Source: Alkalihalobacillus sp. YIM B00296
Lineage (GTDB): Bacteria; Bacillota; Bacilli; Bacillales; Fictibacillaceae
Reading direction: 5' to 3'
Length of the DNA stretch: 64,000 bases
Assembly: GCF_020179385.1 (NCBI RefSeq)
Contig: NZ_JAIBLJ010000004.1
Span: forward strand, 242,534-306,533
Within the stretch, counting starts at the first letter, position 1, and the number at the start of each line of letters is the position of its first letter. The notes under the pieces were generated by a model. The model ran no database searches. It was not told the origin of the DNA and saw only the letters and a program-made list of their open reading frames with translations. A program made the position numbers and the translations under genes. Shown in pieces: positions 53,710 to 62,558 of the stretch.

Positions 53710-54993
53710 CTAATGAGCGGATCGAAACTGTTCAGTTTCTGTCGAGCCTTTAAGAGCAGTGGTGGAGGAAGTCCCACCCGATATGACTTTTGCTACTTCA
53801 TCAAAATAACCCGTTCCAACTTCACGTTGGTGTCTAGTGGCTGTATAACCGTATTTTTCACTGTTGAACTCGGCTTGTTGAAGCTCAGAATATGCAGCCA
53901 TTCCTCGATCCTTGTATTGTCTTGCCAGCTCAAACATACTATGGTTCAATGCATGGAATCCTGCCAGGGTGACAAATTGGAACTTATACCCCATTTTTCC
54001 GAGCTCCTTCTGGAATTTAGCAATCGTTAAATCGTCAAGTTTTGCTTTCCAGTTGAAGGATGGGGAACAGTTATATGCAAGGAGTTTACCAGGATATTTT
54101 TTATGGATGGCTTCCGCAAATTGCTGAGCTTCCTCAAGATTTGGTTGGGCTGTTTCACACCACACCAAGTCTGCATAAGGTGCATACGCTAACCCTCTCG
54201 CAATGGCCTGGTCGATTCCAGCATTCGTGCGGTAAAATCCTTCTGCTGTACGCTCACCGGTGATGAAATCAGCATCCACCGGATCGATATCACTTGTGAT
54301 TAGATCGGCAGCGTTAGCATCCGTACGGGCTACAATAATCGTCGGAACACCCATCACATCAGCCGCAAACCGGGCTGAAATCAAATTACGGACAGAAGTC
54401 TGAGTTGGGAGCAATACCTTCCCGCCTAAATGTCCGCATTTCTTCTCTGAAGATAACTGATCCTCGAAGTGGACACCAGCAGCCCCTGCTTCAATCATAC
54501 TTTTCATAAGTTCAAAAACGTTCAACTGTCCGCCAAACCCAGCTTCCGCATCAGCGACAATCGGAGCGAACCAATCGATATCACCGGTCCCTTCCATACA
54601 TTGAATCTGATCAGCCCGCTGGAGGGTTTGATTGATTCGTTTAACTACTTGTGGAACACTATTAGCTGGGTACAGACTTTGATCTGGATACATATTTCCT
54701 GAAAGATTGGCATCTGCAGCAACTTGCCATCCACTCAAATAGATCGCTTTCAAGCCAGCTTTTACCTGTTGCATCGCCTGGTTCCCTGTCAAAGCACCAA
54801 GTGCATTGACATATTCCTCTGTTTTAAGTAGTTTCCAAAGCTTCTCTGCTCCATGTCTAGCCAAACTGTGTTCAATCTCAATCGAGCCTCTCAACCGGAT
54901 TACATCTTCTGCTGTATAAGGCCTTGTAACGCCTTCCCATCGTTCATCATTGTTCCAATGATCCTGTAACTCCTCAATCTTTTTTTTGCTCAA
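53710..54993 (-). CDS. aceA: Isocitrate lyase
   Basis: A 427-residue isocitrate lyase that splits isocitrate into glyoxylate and succinate, the first step of the glyoxylate shunt. The catalytic signature [17 protein letters not shown] is present, along with [26 protein letters not shown] and [14 protein letters not shown]. The start is TTG 54993, 7 bases after GGGAGGG; this gives the usual family length, while the frame to 55047 adds 18 unconserved residues. No malate synthase gene is in the window. A cre-like site lies upstream. Confidence 0.95.
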   Translation of the reverse strand: MSKKKIEELQDHWNNDERWEGVTRPYTAEDVIRLRGSIEIEHSLARHGAEKLWKLLKTEEYVNALGALTGNQAMQQVKAGLKAIYLSGWQVAADANLSGNMYPDQSLYPANSVPQVVKRINQTLQRADQIQCMEGTGDIDWFAPIVADAEAGFGGQLNVFELMKSMIEAGAAGVHFEDQLSSEKKCGHLGGKVLLPTQTSVRNLISARFAADVMGVPTIIVARTDANAADLITSDIDPVDADFITGERTAEGFYRTNAGIDQAIARGLAYAPYADLVWCETAQPNLEEAQQFAEAIHKKYPGKLLAYNCSPSFNWKAKLDDLTIAKFQKELGKMGYKFQFVTLAGFHALNHSMFELARQYKDRGMAAYSELQQAEFNSEKYGYTATRHQREVGTGYFDEVAKVISGGTSSTTALKGSTETEQFRSAH

Positions 54994-55072
54994 TATGGAA
55001 CCCTCCCTAAACACATCAGTTATATTTTTGCTAAGCCAGGTTTTCAAGAATTCATCAAAAACACCATTTCAA

Positions 55073-55086
55073 TATCAACGCTTTGA
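55073..55086 (-). promoter_or_regulatory. cre-like site upstream of aceA
   Basis: The minus-strand sequence TCAAAGCGTTGATA matches 12 of 14 cre positions, 80 bp before the start. CcpA control of the glyoxylate shunt would make sense. Confidence 0.35.
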
Positions 55087-55171
55087 ACATTACAAGCGTA
55101 ACCTGTCTGATCTTGACTTTAATCTTCTAAGTAGTAAAGACAATAGAAAGGACGAGGGAAACCCCATCCTT

Positions 55172-55309
55172 CTATTCTGCTTTTTTTGACAGGCAGTGTT
55201 CGCATTCCATGAAATACGACTCAGCCTGTTCCTGGATCGTCTGTCCACACTCAGGGCATTTTTTCTTTGGCAAGTTTTTAAAAAATTGAACCGGATTCTC
55301 CATCGCCAT
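55172..55309 (-). CDS. YhfH-like zinc-ribbon peptide
   Basis: A 45-residue protein with two Cys pairs: KKCPECGQT and MECEHCLS. The pattern CxxC-x(n)-CxxC and the opening VQFFKNLPKKKC resemble the small Bacillus YhfH proteins of unknown function. Start at ATG 55309, after GGAGG; a second ATG lies two codons later. The open frame to 55417 is leader containing promoter elements. Confidence 0.75.
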   Translation of the reverse strand: MAMENPVQFFKNLPKKKCPECGQTIQEQAESYFMECEHCLSKKAE

Positions 55310-55341
55310 TTGTTGATTCCTCCTTAAAATTAGTTTTTGTT

Positions 55342-55501
55342 TTTCTGTTATAGTACAGTATACATAAGTTGATTGGATTTGTGTACCCATTTTTTGATTT
55401 TTTTGAAATGTTAACACAAATATTGGCCTATAACCCTTCTAACAAAGGGTTAATGGTGGCTATTTTTTATTGACAATTTAATTTCTGTTATACTACAGTA
55501 T
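55342..55501. promoter_or_regulatory. Two 20-bp direct repeats upstream of the YhfH-like gene
   Basis: TTTCTGTTATAGTACAGTAT (55342-55361) and TTTCTGTTATACTACAGTAT (55482-55501) differ at one base. Each holds CTGT-N6-ACAG and, on the minus strand, a TATAAC -10-like hexamer. It may be a duplicated promoter or operator. A small hairpin (AACCCTT/AAGGGTT, 55432-55451) lies between them. Confidence 0.4.
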
Positions 55502-55513
55502 GTTGGACATAAC

Positions 55514-55542
55514 AAAAAAGCTTCCATTTGAGAAGCTTTTTT
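55514..55542 (-). terminator. Terminator of the GyrI-like gene
   Basis: Perfect 11-bp stem AAAAAAGCTTC/GAAGCTTTTTT (55514-55524 with 55532-55542). Confidence 0.85.
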
Positions 55543-55587
55543 AAGGAAAGGAGGTTCCTTTTTGAATGTTAATCACCTATATTAGGT

Positions 55588-56079
55588 TTATTTGGTTATT
55601 GGAATCATGATAGTAAATTCCGGATTCTGATCATAAGGGTTTTGAGCCATCGGATACTTTTCAAAATGGGTAAGATCGCCAACATGATTTTCCTTGTATC
55701 CCTCGGCCTTAATCCAATCATATATGTTGTTAAAAGATTGTTCGATGCTTTGTCCTTTAGCGTGTTCACATTTAGCATAGGTTAATTCAGGGACGGATAT
55801 CTTTATCATACCAGAAGGGACATCTTCTACCTGTGATGCTTTTACGACAGAGTAGTAGGTAAAGCTTGAACCGCTTTGGGTAGCATGGTAAGAGAGACCA
55901 AGTAAAACATCAGGGTTCTCGACAAATTGAATTTCGTTCAGTCGATCATGTATTTTATTGTGAACGTCTCTGATCTCCCCAGCAAACGCTGCTTCAAAAG
56001 TCCCTTCCCACTTCAATCCAACGGCTTGAAATGATCCCTCAGTGGCTAATGTTACTGAATTCTTTTGTTCCACTGACAT
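55588..56079 (-). CDS. GyrI-like small-molecule-binding domain protein
   Basis: A 163-residue single-domain protein of the GyrI/AraC-effector-binding type: FQAVGLKWEGTFEAAFAGEI at the start, MIKISVPELTYAKCEHAKG in the middle, FNNIYDWIKAEGYKE, and the end EFTIMIPITK. Stand-alone members bind or hydrolyse small or toxic compounds; the ligand here is unknown. No DNA-binding part. GGAGG precedes the ATG. Confidence 0.8.
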   Translation of the reverse strand: MSVEQKNSVTLATEGSFQAVGLKWEGTFEAAFAGEIRDVHNKIHDRLNEIQFVENPDVLLGLSYHATQSGSSFTYYSVVKASQVEDVPSGMIKISVPELTYAKCEHAKGQSIEQSFNNIYDWIKAEGYKENHVGDLTHFEKYPMAQNPYDQNPEFTIMIPITK

Positions 56080-56257
56080 GATAATAACCCCTCCTAAATC
56101 GCTTTTATTTTTATTTTAAATGATTCGTTTGAAAAAATCTTCCAATTAGCACAAATTCTTGTCACCAACTGACCAAGCTGATTTTTTGAAATTAAATAGA
56201 ATGTTGATACACTAACACTAATAACAAGTAACTAAACAAACGAAAGAAGATGATAGC

Positions 56258-57274
56258 ATGCCCTCACATAAAACGATAAAAGATATTCCTTTTTCAGTTC
56301 TTGATCTTGCCCCTATCCTTGCTGGAGGGACACCATCTGAATCTTTTCGGAATACAGTAGATCTAGCTCAGCATGCAGAAAAATGGGGCTATAATCGCTA
56401 CTGGCTGGCAGAACATCACAATATGCCTGCGATCGCCAGTTCTGCAACTTCGGTAGTCATTGGACATGTTGCAGCGTACACATCTAAGATACGTGTAGGA
56501 TCAGGAGGGATTATGCTTCCGAATCATGTGCCACTCGTGATTGCTGAGCAGTTCGGTACCCTGGAATCAATGTTTCCTGGTCGGATTGATCTCGGACTAG
56601 GCCGGGCTCCTGGTACTGACCAGACTACCTCATATGCCTTGAGAAAGAATCATAAACAGAATGCTCAGGACTTCCCTGAACAATTGGCAGAGTTACGGAC
56701 CTATTTCGATCCGTCAATAACGGAGGGTAAAATACGGGTACGCGCGTTTCCTGGGGAAGGATTGGATATTCCTATATGGCTATTGGGATCAAGCGGGTTC
56801 AGTGCTGAACTGGCTGCCAAAGAAGGCCTGCCATTCGCCTTTGCAAGCCACTTTTCCCCTAACAATACATTACCAGCTCTACAAGTCTATCACCGATTTT
56901 TCGAGCCCTCTGAGGTCCTTGAAGAACCTTATGCAATGGTTGGTGTGAATGTTATAGCAGCAGATACCGATGAAGAAGCACAGTGGTTGGCCACATCCCT
57001 GCAGCAGCAATTTTTAAATCTGATCCGTAACCAGTTGGGACCGCTGCAGCCACCTGTGGAAAGTATGGAAGGAAGATGGACAGAATATGAAAAAGCCGCT
57101 TTAGAACAACAATTAGGCGGCTCTATTATCGGAAGCCCTGAAACCGTCAGGGAAAAGCTTGATCGTTTTCTTAAAGAGACAGAAGCTGATGAAATGATTG
57201 TGGCTTCTCAAATCTACGATCACAAAGCCCGCCTCCGATCTTATGAAATCCTTGCTGAAATTATAAAAAGCTGA
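56258..57274 (+). CDS. Luciferase-like (LLM class) flavin-dependent oxidoreductase
   Basis: A 338-residue TIM-barrel FMN monooxygenase-like protein: [71 protein letters not shown]. This matches the MsnO8/YhbW-like group. Substrate unknown; often neighbours of sulfur-compound use, but nothing here supports that. Probably single gene. Confidence 0.9.
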   Translation: MPSHKTIKDIPFSVLDLAPILAGGTPSESFRNTVDLAQHAEKWGYNRYWLAEHHNMPAIASSATSVVIGHVAAYTSKIRVGSGGIMLPNHVPLVIAEQFGTLESMFPGRIDLGLGRAPGTDQTTSYALRKNHKQNAQDFPEQLAELRTYFDPSITEGKIRVRAFPGEGLDIPIWLLGSSGFSAELAAKEGLPFAFASHFSPNNTLPALQVYHRFFEPSEVLEEPYAMVGVNVIAADTDEEAQWLATSLQQQFLNLIRNQLGPLQPPVESMEGRWTEYEKAALEQQLGGSIIGSPETVREKLDRFLKETEADEMIVASQIYDHKARLRSYEILAEIIKS

Positions 57275-57284
57275 TGATAAGAAA

Positions 57285-57317
57285 AAGGAGCCATGTCATA
57301 TTCAAAACTGGCTCCTT
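57285..57317. terminator. Terminator between convergent genes
   Basis: AAGGAGCCA/TGGCTCCTT (57285-57293 with 57309-57317), with A-run on the left and T-rich DNA on the right. Confidence 0.65.
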
Positions 57318-57335
57318 CATTCTTATTCGTAGATT

Positions 57336-58694
57336 TTATGAAATTGACTTCAGATAATGACAGACTGTTTCGATCCCTTGTGTGAAATTGTCTAAATGGA
57401 AATGCTCATTCGGTGCATGGAGATTTTCAGATGGGAGGCCAAAGCCCATCAACACAACCGGAACATCCAACACTCTTGAAAATACCTCTACAATCGGGAT
57501 GGAACCGCCTTCTTTTGGGAACAATGGTCGGACACTATATACAGCCTCATAAGCATCTGCCGCCTTTTGTATCATCAGATTTTGGGAATCCAGTGAAACA
57601 GGTTTAGCTTTGATGGTCTGCCTTAAAGTAACTTTCGTCCCAACAGATTTATTCGATTTCACATGTTTTTCAATCATTTCATAAACCGTCTGCGGATCCT
57701 GTTCCCCGACAAGACGGCAGCTTATTTTTGCACTTGCTTCGCATGGAACGATCGTTTTAATGCCTTCTCCCTGAAAACCTGCTGTGATTCCATTGATCTC
57801 AAGGGTTGGCCTGATGCCAGTTTGCTCTAAAAATGAAAATCCTTCTTCACCAGATAAGGATTCCAATCCTAGCTCTTTCTTTGTTTTCTCTTCGTCAAAT
57901 GGAACTGCCGCCACTTCCTGCTTCAGTTCCTCTGTCAATGCAGGGACTCCTTTATAAAACCCTTCCACTGCAACCTTTCCATTTTGATCGTGAAAAGAAT
58001 CCAATAATCTTACTAGATTATGGGCAGCATTGGGAACTCCTCCTCCATACACCCCTGAATGGAGGTCAGAATTCGCTGTTTTCAAACTAAGTTCCAGGGC
58101 AAGCGCACCCCTAAGTGACGTGCATATTGCAGGCTGGCCTTTTTCAATGAATGAGGTATCCGAGATAAGCACAGCGTCACAAGATAATTTTTCAGGATTC
58201 TGCTGTATAAAAGAAGGAAGATTAGGGCTTGCCTGTTCCTCTTCACCCTCAATACAAAGTTTGATATTGACCGGAAGCTTTCCATCTTCATTCATCAAGG
58301 TTTCAAGCGCTTTTACATGTATGAAAAGCTGTCCTTTATCATCTGTAGCACCTCTGGCATAGAGCTTGTCCTCTCTTACTTCCGGCTCAAATGGCGGTGA
58401 CTCCCATAGGTCGATGGGATCTGTAGGCTGGACATCATAGTGGCCATAGACAAGCACAGTCGGTTTACCTTCTGCGTGCAGCCAGTCTGCATAGACGATC
58501 GGATGACCTTCCGTTTTAATGATTTCAATGTTTTCCATGCCAATCTGTCCAAGTGAGGAAGCAAGCCATTTCGCCGCTTTTAGGACGTCTTCTTTATATT
58601 CAGGTAAAGTCGAAATACTTGGTATTCTCAAAAATTCCTTTAATTGCTCAACATATCGATCTTTATGTAATGAGATGGATTCCTTCAAAATCAT
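57336..58694 (-). CDS. M20-family dipeptidase
   Basis: A 452-residue metallopeptidase. VLVYGHYDVQP supplies the first zinc His and Asp, ARGATDDKGQL the bridging Asp, CIEGEEEQASPN the catalytic and metal-binding Glu residues, SDTSF the next Asp, and the late NEHFHLDNF the final His. A dimerisation lid domain lies between (about 185-340). It probably cleaves dipeptides in the cytoplasm. Start at ATG 58694, within reach of GGAGG; the ATG at 58706 is part of that site. Confidence 0.92.
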   Translation of the reverse strand: MILKESISLHKDRYVEQLKEFLRIPSISTLPEYKEDVLKAAKWLASSLGQIGMENIEIIKTEGHPIVYADWLHAEGKPTVLVYGHYDVQPTDPIDLWESPPFEPEVREDKLYARGATDDKGQLFIHVKALETLMNEDGKLPVNIKLCIEGEEEQASPNLPSFIQQNPEKLSCDAVLISDTSFIEKGQPAICTSLRGALALELSLKTANSDLHSGVYGGGVPNAAHNLVRLLDSFHDQNGKVAVEGFYKGVPALTEELKQEVAAVPFDEEKTKKELGLESLSGEEGFSFLEQTGIRPTLEINGITAGFQGEGIKTIVPCEASAKISCRLVGEQDPQTVYEMIEKHVKSNKSVGTKVTLRQTIKAKPVSLDSQNLMIQKAADAYEAVYSVRPLFPKEGGSIPIVEVFSRVLDVPVVLMGFGLPSENLHAPNEHFHLDNFTQGIETVCHYLKSIS

Positions 58695-58836
58695 AACCTC
58701 CTCCATATATCCCTTCTTTATTTCATTAGTATAACATCAAGGCAATTCACCAGCCTTGCAAGACCCTAAAAAGGCTTGTCGATCGCCTACCGAATTGGAG
58801 TGAATATGGCATATCAGCAATGTACTTTAACAGAGC

Positions 58837-59454
58837 CTACTCGATAAATTCAATAAATGCATACAGGATTTTTGCAGTAAGCCCCCATATCACCCTTCCT
58901 TCGTACTTATAGAAGTATTCTTCGATTTTCCGCATCTGCCATTGATAGTCCTCGCCGTTTGCAATCAGATCAAACGGGAATCCTTCTTCTGGCTTTATTT
59001 CAAAATTAACATGATGGATTTTTGGTGGATTGTTTTTGAAAAAAGAAAGCGGAACAGTAAATACCTCTTCTACTTCAGAAGGATTCGGCACAATGCGATT
59101 TAAGGTGCAGTCCAAAAAGCCAACATATGTGTTCACCATCATGCCAAATGGGGAGAGCATATAGTCAAAAGGAAATACATCTGTGATCTCCTTGTCTGTT
59201 ATCCCCAGCTCTTCCTTCGCTTCTCTGATTGCAGCATCCTGTGGGATCCGGTCTTGTTTATCTACTTTTCCTCCTGGAAAGCAGATTTCTCCTGGTTGAC
59301 GTCTCATGTGGAATGAACGGACTTCAAATAAAATATGAAGACCATCTTCCTTTTCGATTAAGGGAAGAAGAACAGAATAATGGTTCAACATATTATTTCC
59401 GATAATGGAGGGAGTATGGTCTATCATTTTCCTGATAATTTTTTCTCGTTTCAT
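58837..59454 (-). CDS. NUDIX hydrolase, CoA pyrophosphatase type
   Basis: A 205-residue NUDIX protein. The motif GEICFPGGKVDKQD followed by DAAIREAKEELGI is the Nudix box with the CoA-specific upstream FPGG and the extended spacing of YeaB/NudL proteins. It likely cleaves CoA or its derivatives to 3',5'-ADP and phosphopantetheine. Asp replaces Glu in the GGxxE position. Alone in its unit. Confidence 0.85.
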   Translation of the reverse strand: MKREKIIRKMIDHTPSIIGNNMLNHYSVLLPLIEKEDGLHILFEVRSFHMRRQPGEICFPGGKVDKQDRIPQDAAIREAKEELGITDKEITDVFPFDYMLSPFGMMVNTYVGFLDCTLNRIVPNPSEVEEVFTVPLSFFKNNPPKIHHVNFEIKPEEGFPFDLIANGEDYQWQMRKIEEYFYKYEGRVIWGLTAKILYAFIEFIE

Positions 59455-59633
59455 AAGAACACTCCAAGTATCATTTCTCTTTACTATAACAGAACAAATC
59501 CATGAGAATGTGTTTAGTCAATTTAGCCGTATATTCTAATTATATTGATTTTTCGATAATCAAGTATACCTTAATACTTTGGAAAGTATGATTCCTGATT
59601 TCTGGGAAAATATAAAAGGCAGGAGGGATACAT

Positions 59634-59984
59634 ATGAATGACCATTACTTGACGGTGGAACAATTCAATCAATTTATACAGCAATGGAGCGGAAAGACCA
59701 TTAAGATCACTAAGCAGGAACTCGGTGATCAGGATAGCACCATTATGAAATTGGATGATATTTCTTATCATAAAGATACAAGAAGAATCGATGATTATGA
59801 GCCCATGCATTCGATCCATTTAATTGGTGAAGGAACAACAGAAACAGATGCACAAGGCGGAGAGCCTCTACCAGCTTCTTCTTACGAAATACCACTGGAG
59901 GATACAACTCAGTACCAGTTTGATGACATCCGATTTTCCCTCGTAACTGAACGAGGGACTTATACGATTGAGCTGTACGGATAA
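59634..59984 (+). CDS. Hypothetical protein, 116 residues
   Basis: An acidic, probably soluble protein with alternating hydrophobic residues that suggest beta strands, especially in the second half (FDDIRFSLVTERGTYTIELY). I do not recognise a family. A strong GGAGGG site lies 9 bases before the ATG and codon use is normal, so it is a credible gene. It is followed by a family A repeat. Confidence 0.65.
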   Translation: MNDHYLTVEQFNQFIQQWSGKTIKITKQELGDQDSTIMKLDDISYHKDTRRIDDYEPMHSIHLIGEGTTETDAQGGEPLPASSYEIPLEDTTQYQFDDIRFSLVTERGTYTIELYG

Positions 59985-60000
59985 AAAGTCAGCTAGGATC

Positions 60001-60219
60001 AAGAAAAGCGAAAGCGCCCTGTTCAGCCACGAAGGTCACTGGAAGTCCGACGAGGAGGCTCGAACCAAACAAAGTTCGGTTCCTGCGTGGGCAAACACTT
60101 CGACCTAAATCAATGTGTCGACCGCCGCAGGAGGACTGAAGTGATCCAAGTGGTTGGGCGGTGGAGCTAGACATCACTTCATCGAAACAAAATTTTTATA
60201 CTTTCTTATCCTTTAAATA
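60001..60219 (-). repeat. Family A repeat, long form
   Basis: The best-preserved long copy, with the extra hairpin segment CGAACCAAACAAAGTTCGGTT and the AT-rich end ACTTTCTTATC. On the minus strand it begins directly after the LysM-propeller gene terminator. Confidence 0.85.
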
Positions 60220-60221
60220 AT

Positions 60222-60261
60222 CCCAATAAAGGCAACCGAAGAAATAGTTGCCTTTATTGGG
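60222..60261 (-). terminator. Terminator of the LysM-propeller gene
   Basis: Perfect 15-bp stem (60222-60236 with 60247-60261), ten-base loop. Confidence 0.8.
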
Positions 60262-60369
60262 GTTTAAATATTACTTTTGTATTTGATATTTTGATACATC
60301 GAAAGTGTGTAGGGTTCGCCTTCAGTATACTAACATTTTAGTGAAACCCTGGAAACAGGTGCCCATGTT

Positions 60370-62187
60370 CTATAAAAAGGTTAAAGTTGAAGCGATCTCC
60401 TTCATATGCGGTTGATCTGTCCATAAGATAAAGTAATTGTAAGTTTCACCTTGGATATTAATCGGGGTTGGATACCTTACGATTAAAGCGGATTGATTCA
60501 ACATTTCTGCTGGTTGGTCCGCAGAGGGAAAAATGTAGCAAGCTTCTTGGTTTTGAATTCGTGCCTTCAAGATTCTTGGCACGGATCCATAGGGCATTAA
60601 TTGATGGAAAGCTTCCCCATGACATACCTCATCCAAATTTTCACCAGCCGAAATAGCTGATATTTGAAAGAAACCGTCAGCACCTTCGTATCTTTCTTCG
60701 TTCACTTTTCGCCAGTTCGATGGATATTGGAACCGAACCTTGTAGGTAGTGTTCGTATATGTGCTTTGGGATACATCCATGATGGGTGTTGGAGACCATT
60801 GAAGAGACTGGATGTTAACTCCTTCAATTAGTCGAATTGGAACGGGGCGATGGAGGTCGATAGCCCACATTTCACGGGCAAATTCCTGTTCCCTGCACCC
60901 ACTAAGATATGCTATTTTTGTTCCGTCTGTAGACCATGTGACAGGTGATGCAAAACAATTAGATATAGCCCAAATTCGATCCTCTTCTCCTCGCCTCCCC
61001 ACCGTCCGAACTTGCGAAAAATATCCTCTATCTTCTAAGGCGGTGGCACTATAAGCAATTTTTAAAGAATCAGGAGACCATTCCGGAAAATAATTCTTTG
61101 CAAGGGGCCCGCCTTTTACTTCGACCACATTCCCTGTTGAAAGCTCAACGGTGTGAATAATGGAGATACTGACACCTGGTGTTGTATAAAGTACAAAGCT
61201 TCCGTCGGGTGATAGCTGGGCATTATTAAGCCGCCCTTCTGTGTTGCTTGTAATTTGCTGTTTCCCTGTCCCATCGGCTTGAATTCGGTAAAGCTGACTG
61301 AATCCTGATTCATCTGGTGCCTGAAAAAGCAGTTCCATACCACTGGAAAACCATTGAACATCTGTTGAATTGGGTTGTTGGATGCTTTGCGCCTGATGAG
61401 ACAGTACGTTGTACAAGATAATGTGACCTTGCTTTGTATATGCAATTTGGGTGCTGTCAGGCGACCAATCCAATTTGAACTCAACCTCTTCTCCTATCTG
61501 ATCGATTTGAGCAATGGAACCTGTTGCAACCTCAATTGCATAGATGATTCTGTTCTTTCCTACAAACGCAATTCTTCTGCTGTTTGGTGACCATTCAGGT
61601 CTTGAAAAGGAGTCACCTAATCCACTGGTGAGCTGAACGTTCTCTCCTGTCCGGGGATTATATAACCAAACATCATAATTCCCACCCCGATTAGAGATAT
61701 AGGCAATCCTTCCTTGGCCACCAGGAGGGGCGTATGGAATCATTAACTTTATACCAGGAAATAGTTGAGAGGATGGAAGTTGGTTTACAATCCGGATAAG
61801 CTCATGATTTGGCTCCCCGTTCGTTATTACATTAAAGCGCCCTGCAAGCTGATAAAGTGTATCCCCTGGTTGGACGATATAATAAGGAACACCTGGAGGA
61901 ACCTTTAATAATTGACCGATCTGAATGGCATAAGGTGGTTGAAGTTGATTCGCTTCCACTATCACTGAAGATGGAACTTTATATAATTGTGAAATTCGAT
62001 ACACTGAATCTCCTTGTCTAACCCTTACTATGTCAACCCCAGGCGGAATGGACAGCTGTTGACCAATATAAATCGTGTAAGGAGCTCTCAAATTGTTTGC
62101 AGCAATAATGGAATCTTCCGAAATTCCCCATCTCCTAGAAATCTCGTACACCGTATCACCTGAACGTACTGTGTAAAAAGTCTGCAT
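60370..62187 (-). CDS. LysM-repeat protein with a TolB-like beta-propeller
   Basis: A 605-residue modular protein. Three LysM domains come first (about 2-48, 52-98 and 101-153), each starting [YV]xVxxGDTxYx[IL]. Then come WD40/TolB-type blades with repeated WSP(D/N)S..IAY signatures (about 155-460) and a C-terminal alpha/beta domain (about 470-605). No signal peptide precedes the first LysM domain, as in several spore-coat or cortex LysM proteins. It may bind peptidoglycan in the spore or mother cell; the propeller suggests a protein-binding scaffold. Start at ATG 62187, with GGGAAG upstream. Confidence 0.8.
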   Translation of the reverse strand: MQTFYTVRSGDTVYEISRRWGISEDSIIAANNLRAPYTIYIGQQLSIPPGVDIVRVRQGDSVYRISQLYKVPSSVIVEANQLQPPYAIQIGQLLKVPPGVPYYIVQPGDTLYQLAGRFNVITNGEPNHELIRIVNQLPSSQLFPGIKLMIPYAPPGGQGRIAYISNRGGNYDVWLYNPRTGENVQLTSGLGDSFSRPEWSPNSRRIAFVGKNRIIYAIEVATGSIAQIDQIGEEVEFKLDWSPDSTQIAYTKQGHIILYNVLSHQAQSIQQPNSTDVQWFSSGMELLFQAPDESGFSQLYRIQADGTGKQQITSNTEGRLNNAQLSPDGSFVLYTTPGVSISIIHTVELSTGNVVEVKGGPLAKNYFPEWSPDSLKIAYSATALEDRGYFSQVRTVGRRGEEDRIWAISNCFASPVTWSTDGTKIAYLSGCREQEFAREMWAIDLHRPVPIRLIEGVNIQSLQWSPTPIMDVSQSTYTNTTYKVRFQYPSNWRKVNEERYEGADGFFQISAISAGENLDEVCHGEAFHQLMPYGSVPRILKARIQNQEACYIFPSADQPAEMLNQSALIVRYPTPINIQGETYNYFILWTDQPHMKEIASTLTFL

Positions 62188-62196
62188 GGTATCCAC

Positions 62197-62558
62197 TTCC
62201 CATAAGGTAAATTTCCACTAGTAAAGTTGAAGTATTAAATGGGTACACTTCTCTGCCCATATACTATTCGATAAGAGTTGCAAGGTTCACCAAATATGAG
62301 GTTTTTAAAATTTTATCTGAATAATGTAGGAGTAGTCCCTTTTGTTTCTTTTATTATATAGATCAGCTATTCGATACTGATAATCAATTTTTATAAGGAC
62401 AATAATAGAATCGAACGGTCCATTTTGCTGGAACACTGATTAAACTGGGTCAGTCTAATCGAAACAACAGTCAAACAAGTGTGTCATATAACATTTTTGC
62501 GGAAGTAATAAATAAACTAGAATAACTCCTGGATGGTTTGAAATGAGGTAATTGCTGT
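62197..62558. other. 362-bp divergent spacer
   Basis: Promoter-like AT-rich DNA between the LysM-propeller gene and the ClC gene. I looked for a fluoride riboswitch here because of the ClC type and did not find one. Confidence 0.5.

Noticed and set aside
22..60219. Family A repeats as a CRISPR array or integron cassette sites
   Set aside because: Copies are scattered singly, lack regular spacers, and no cas or integrase gene occurs in the window.
62197..62558. Fluoride riboswitch before the ClC gene
   Set aside because: The conserved GGNGAUGG and CUCCUAC-type elements with the pseudoknot layout are not present.
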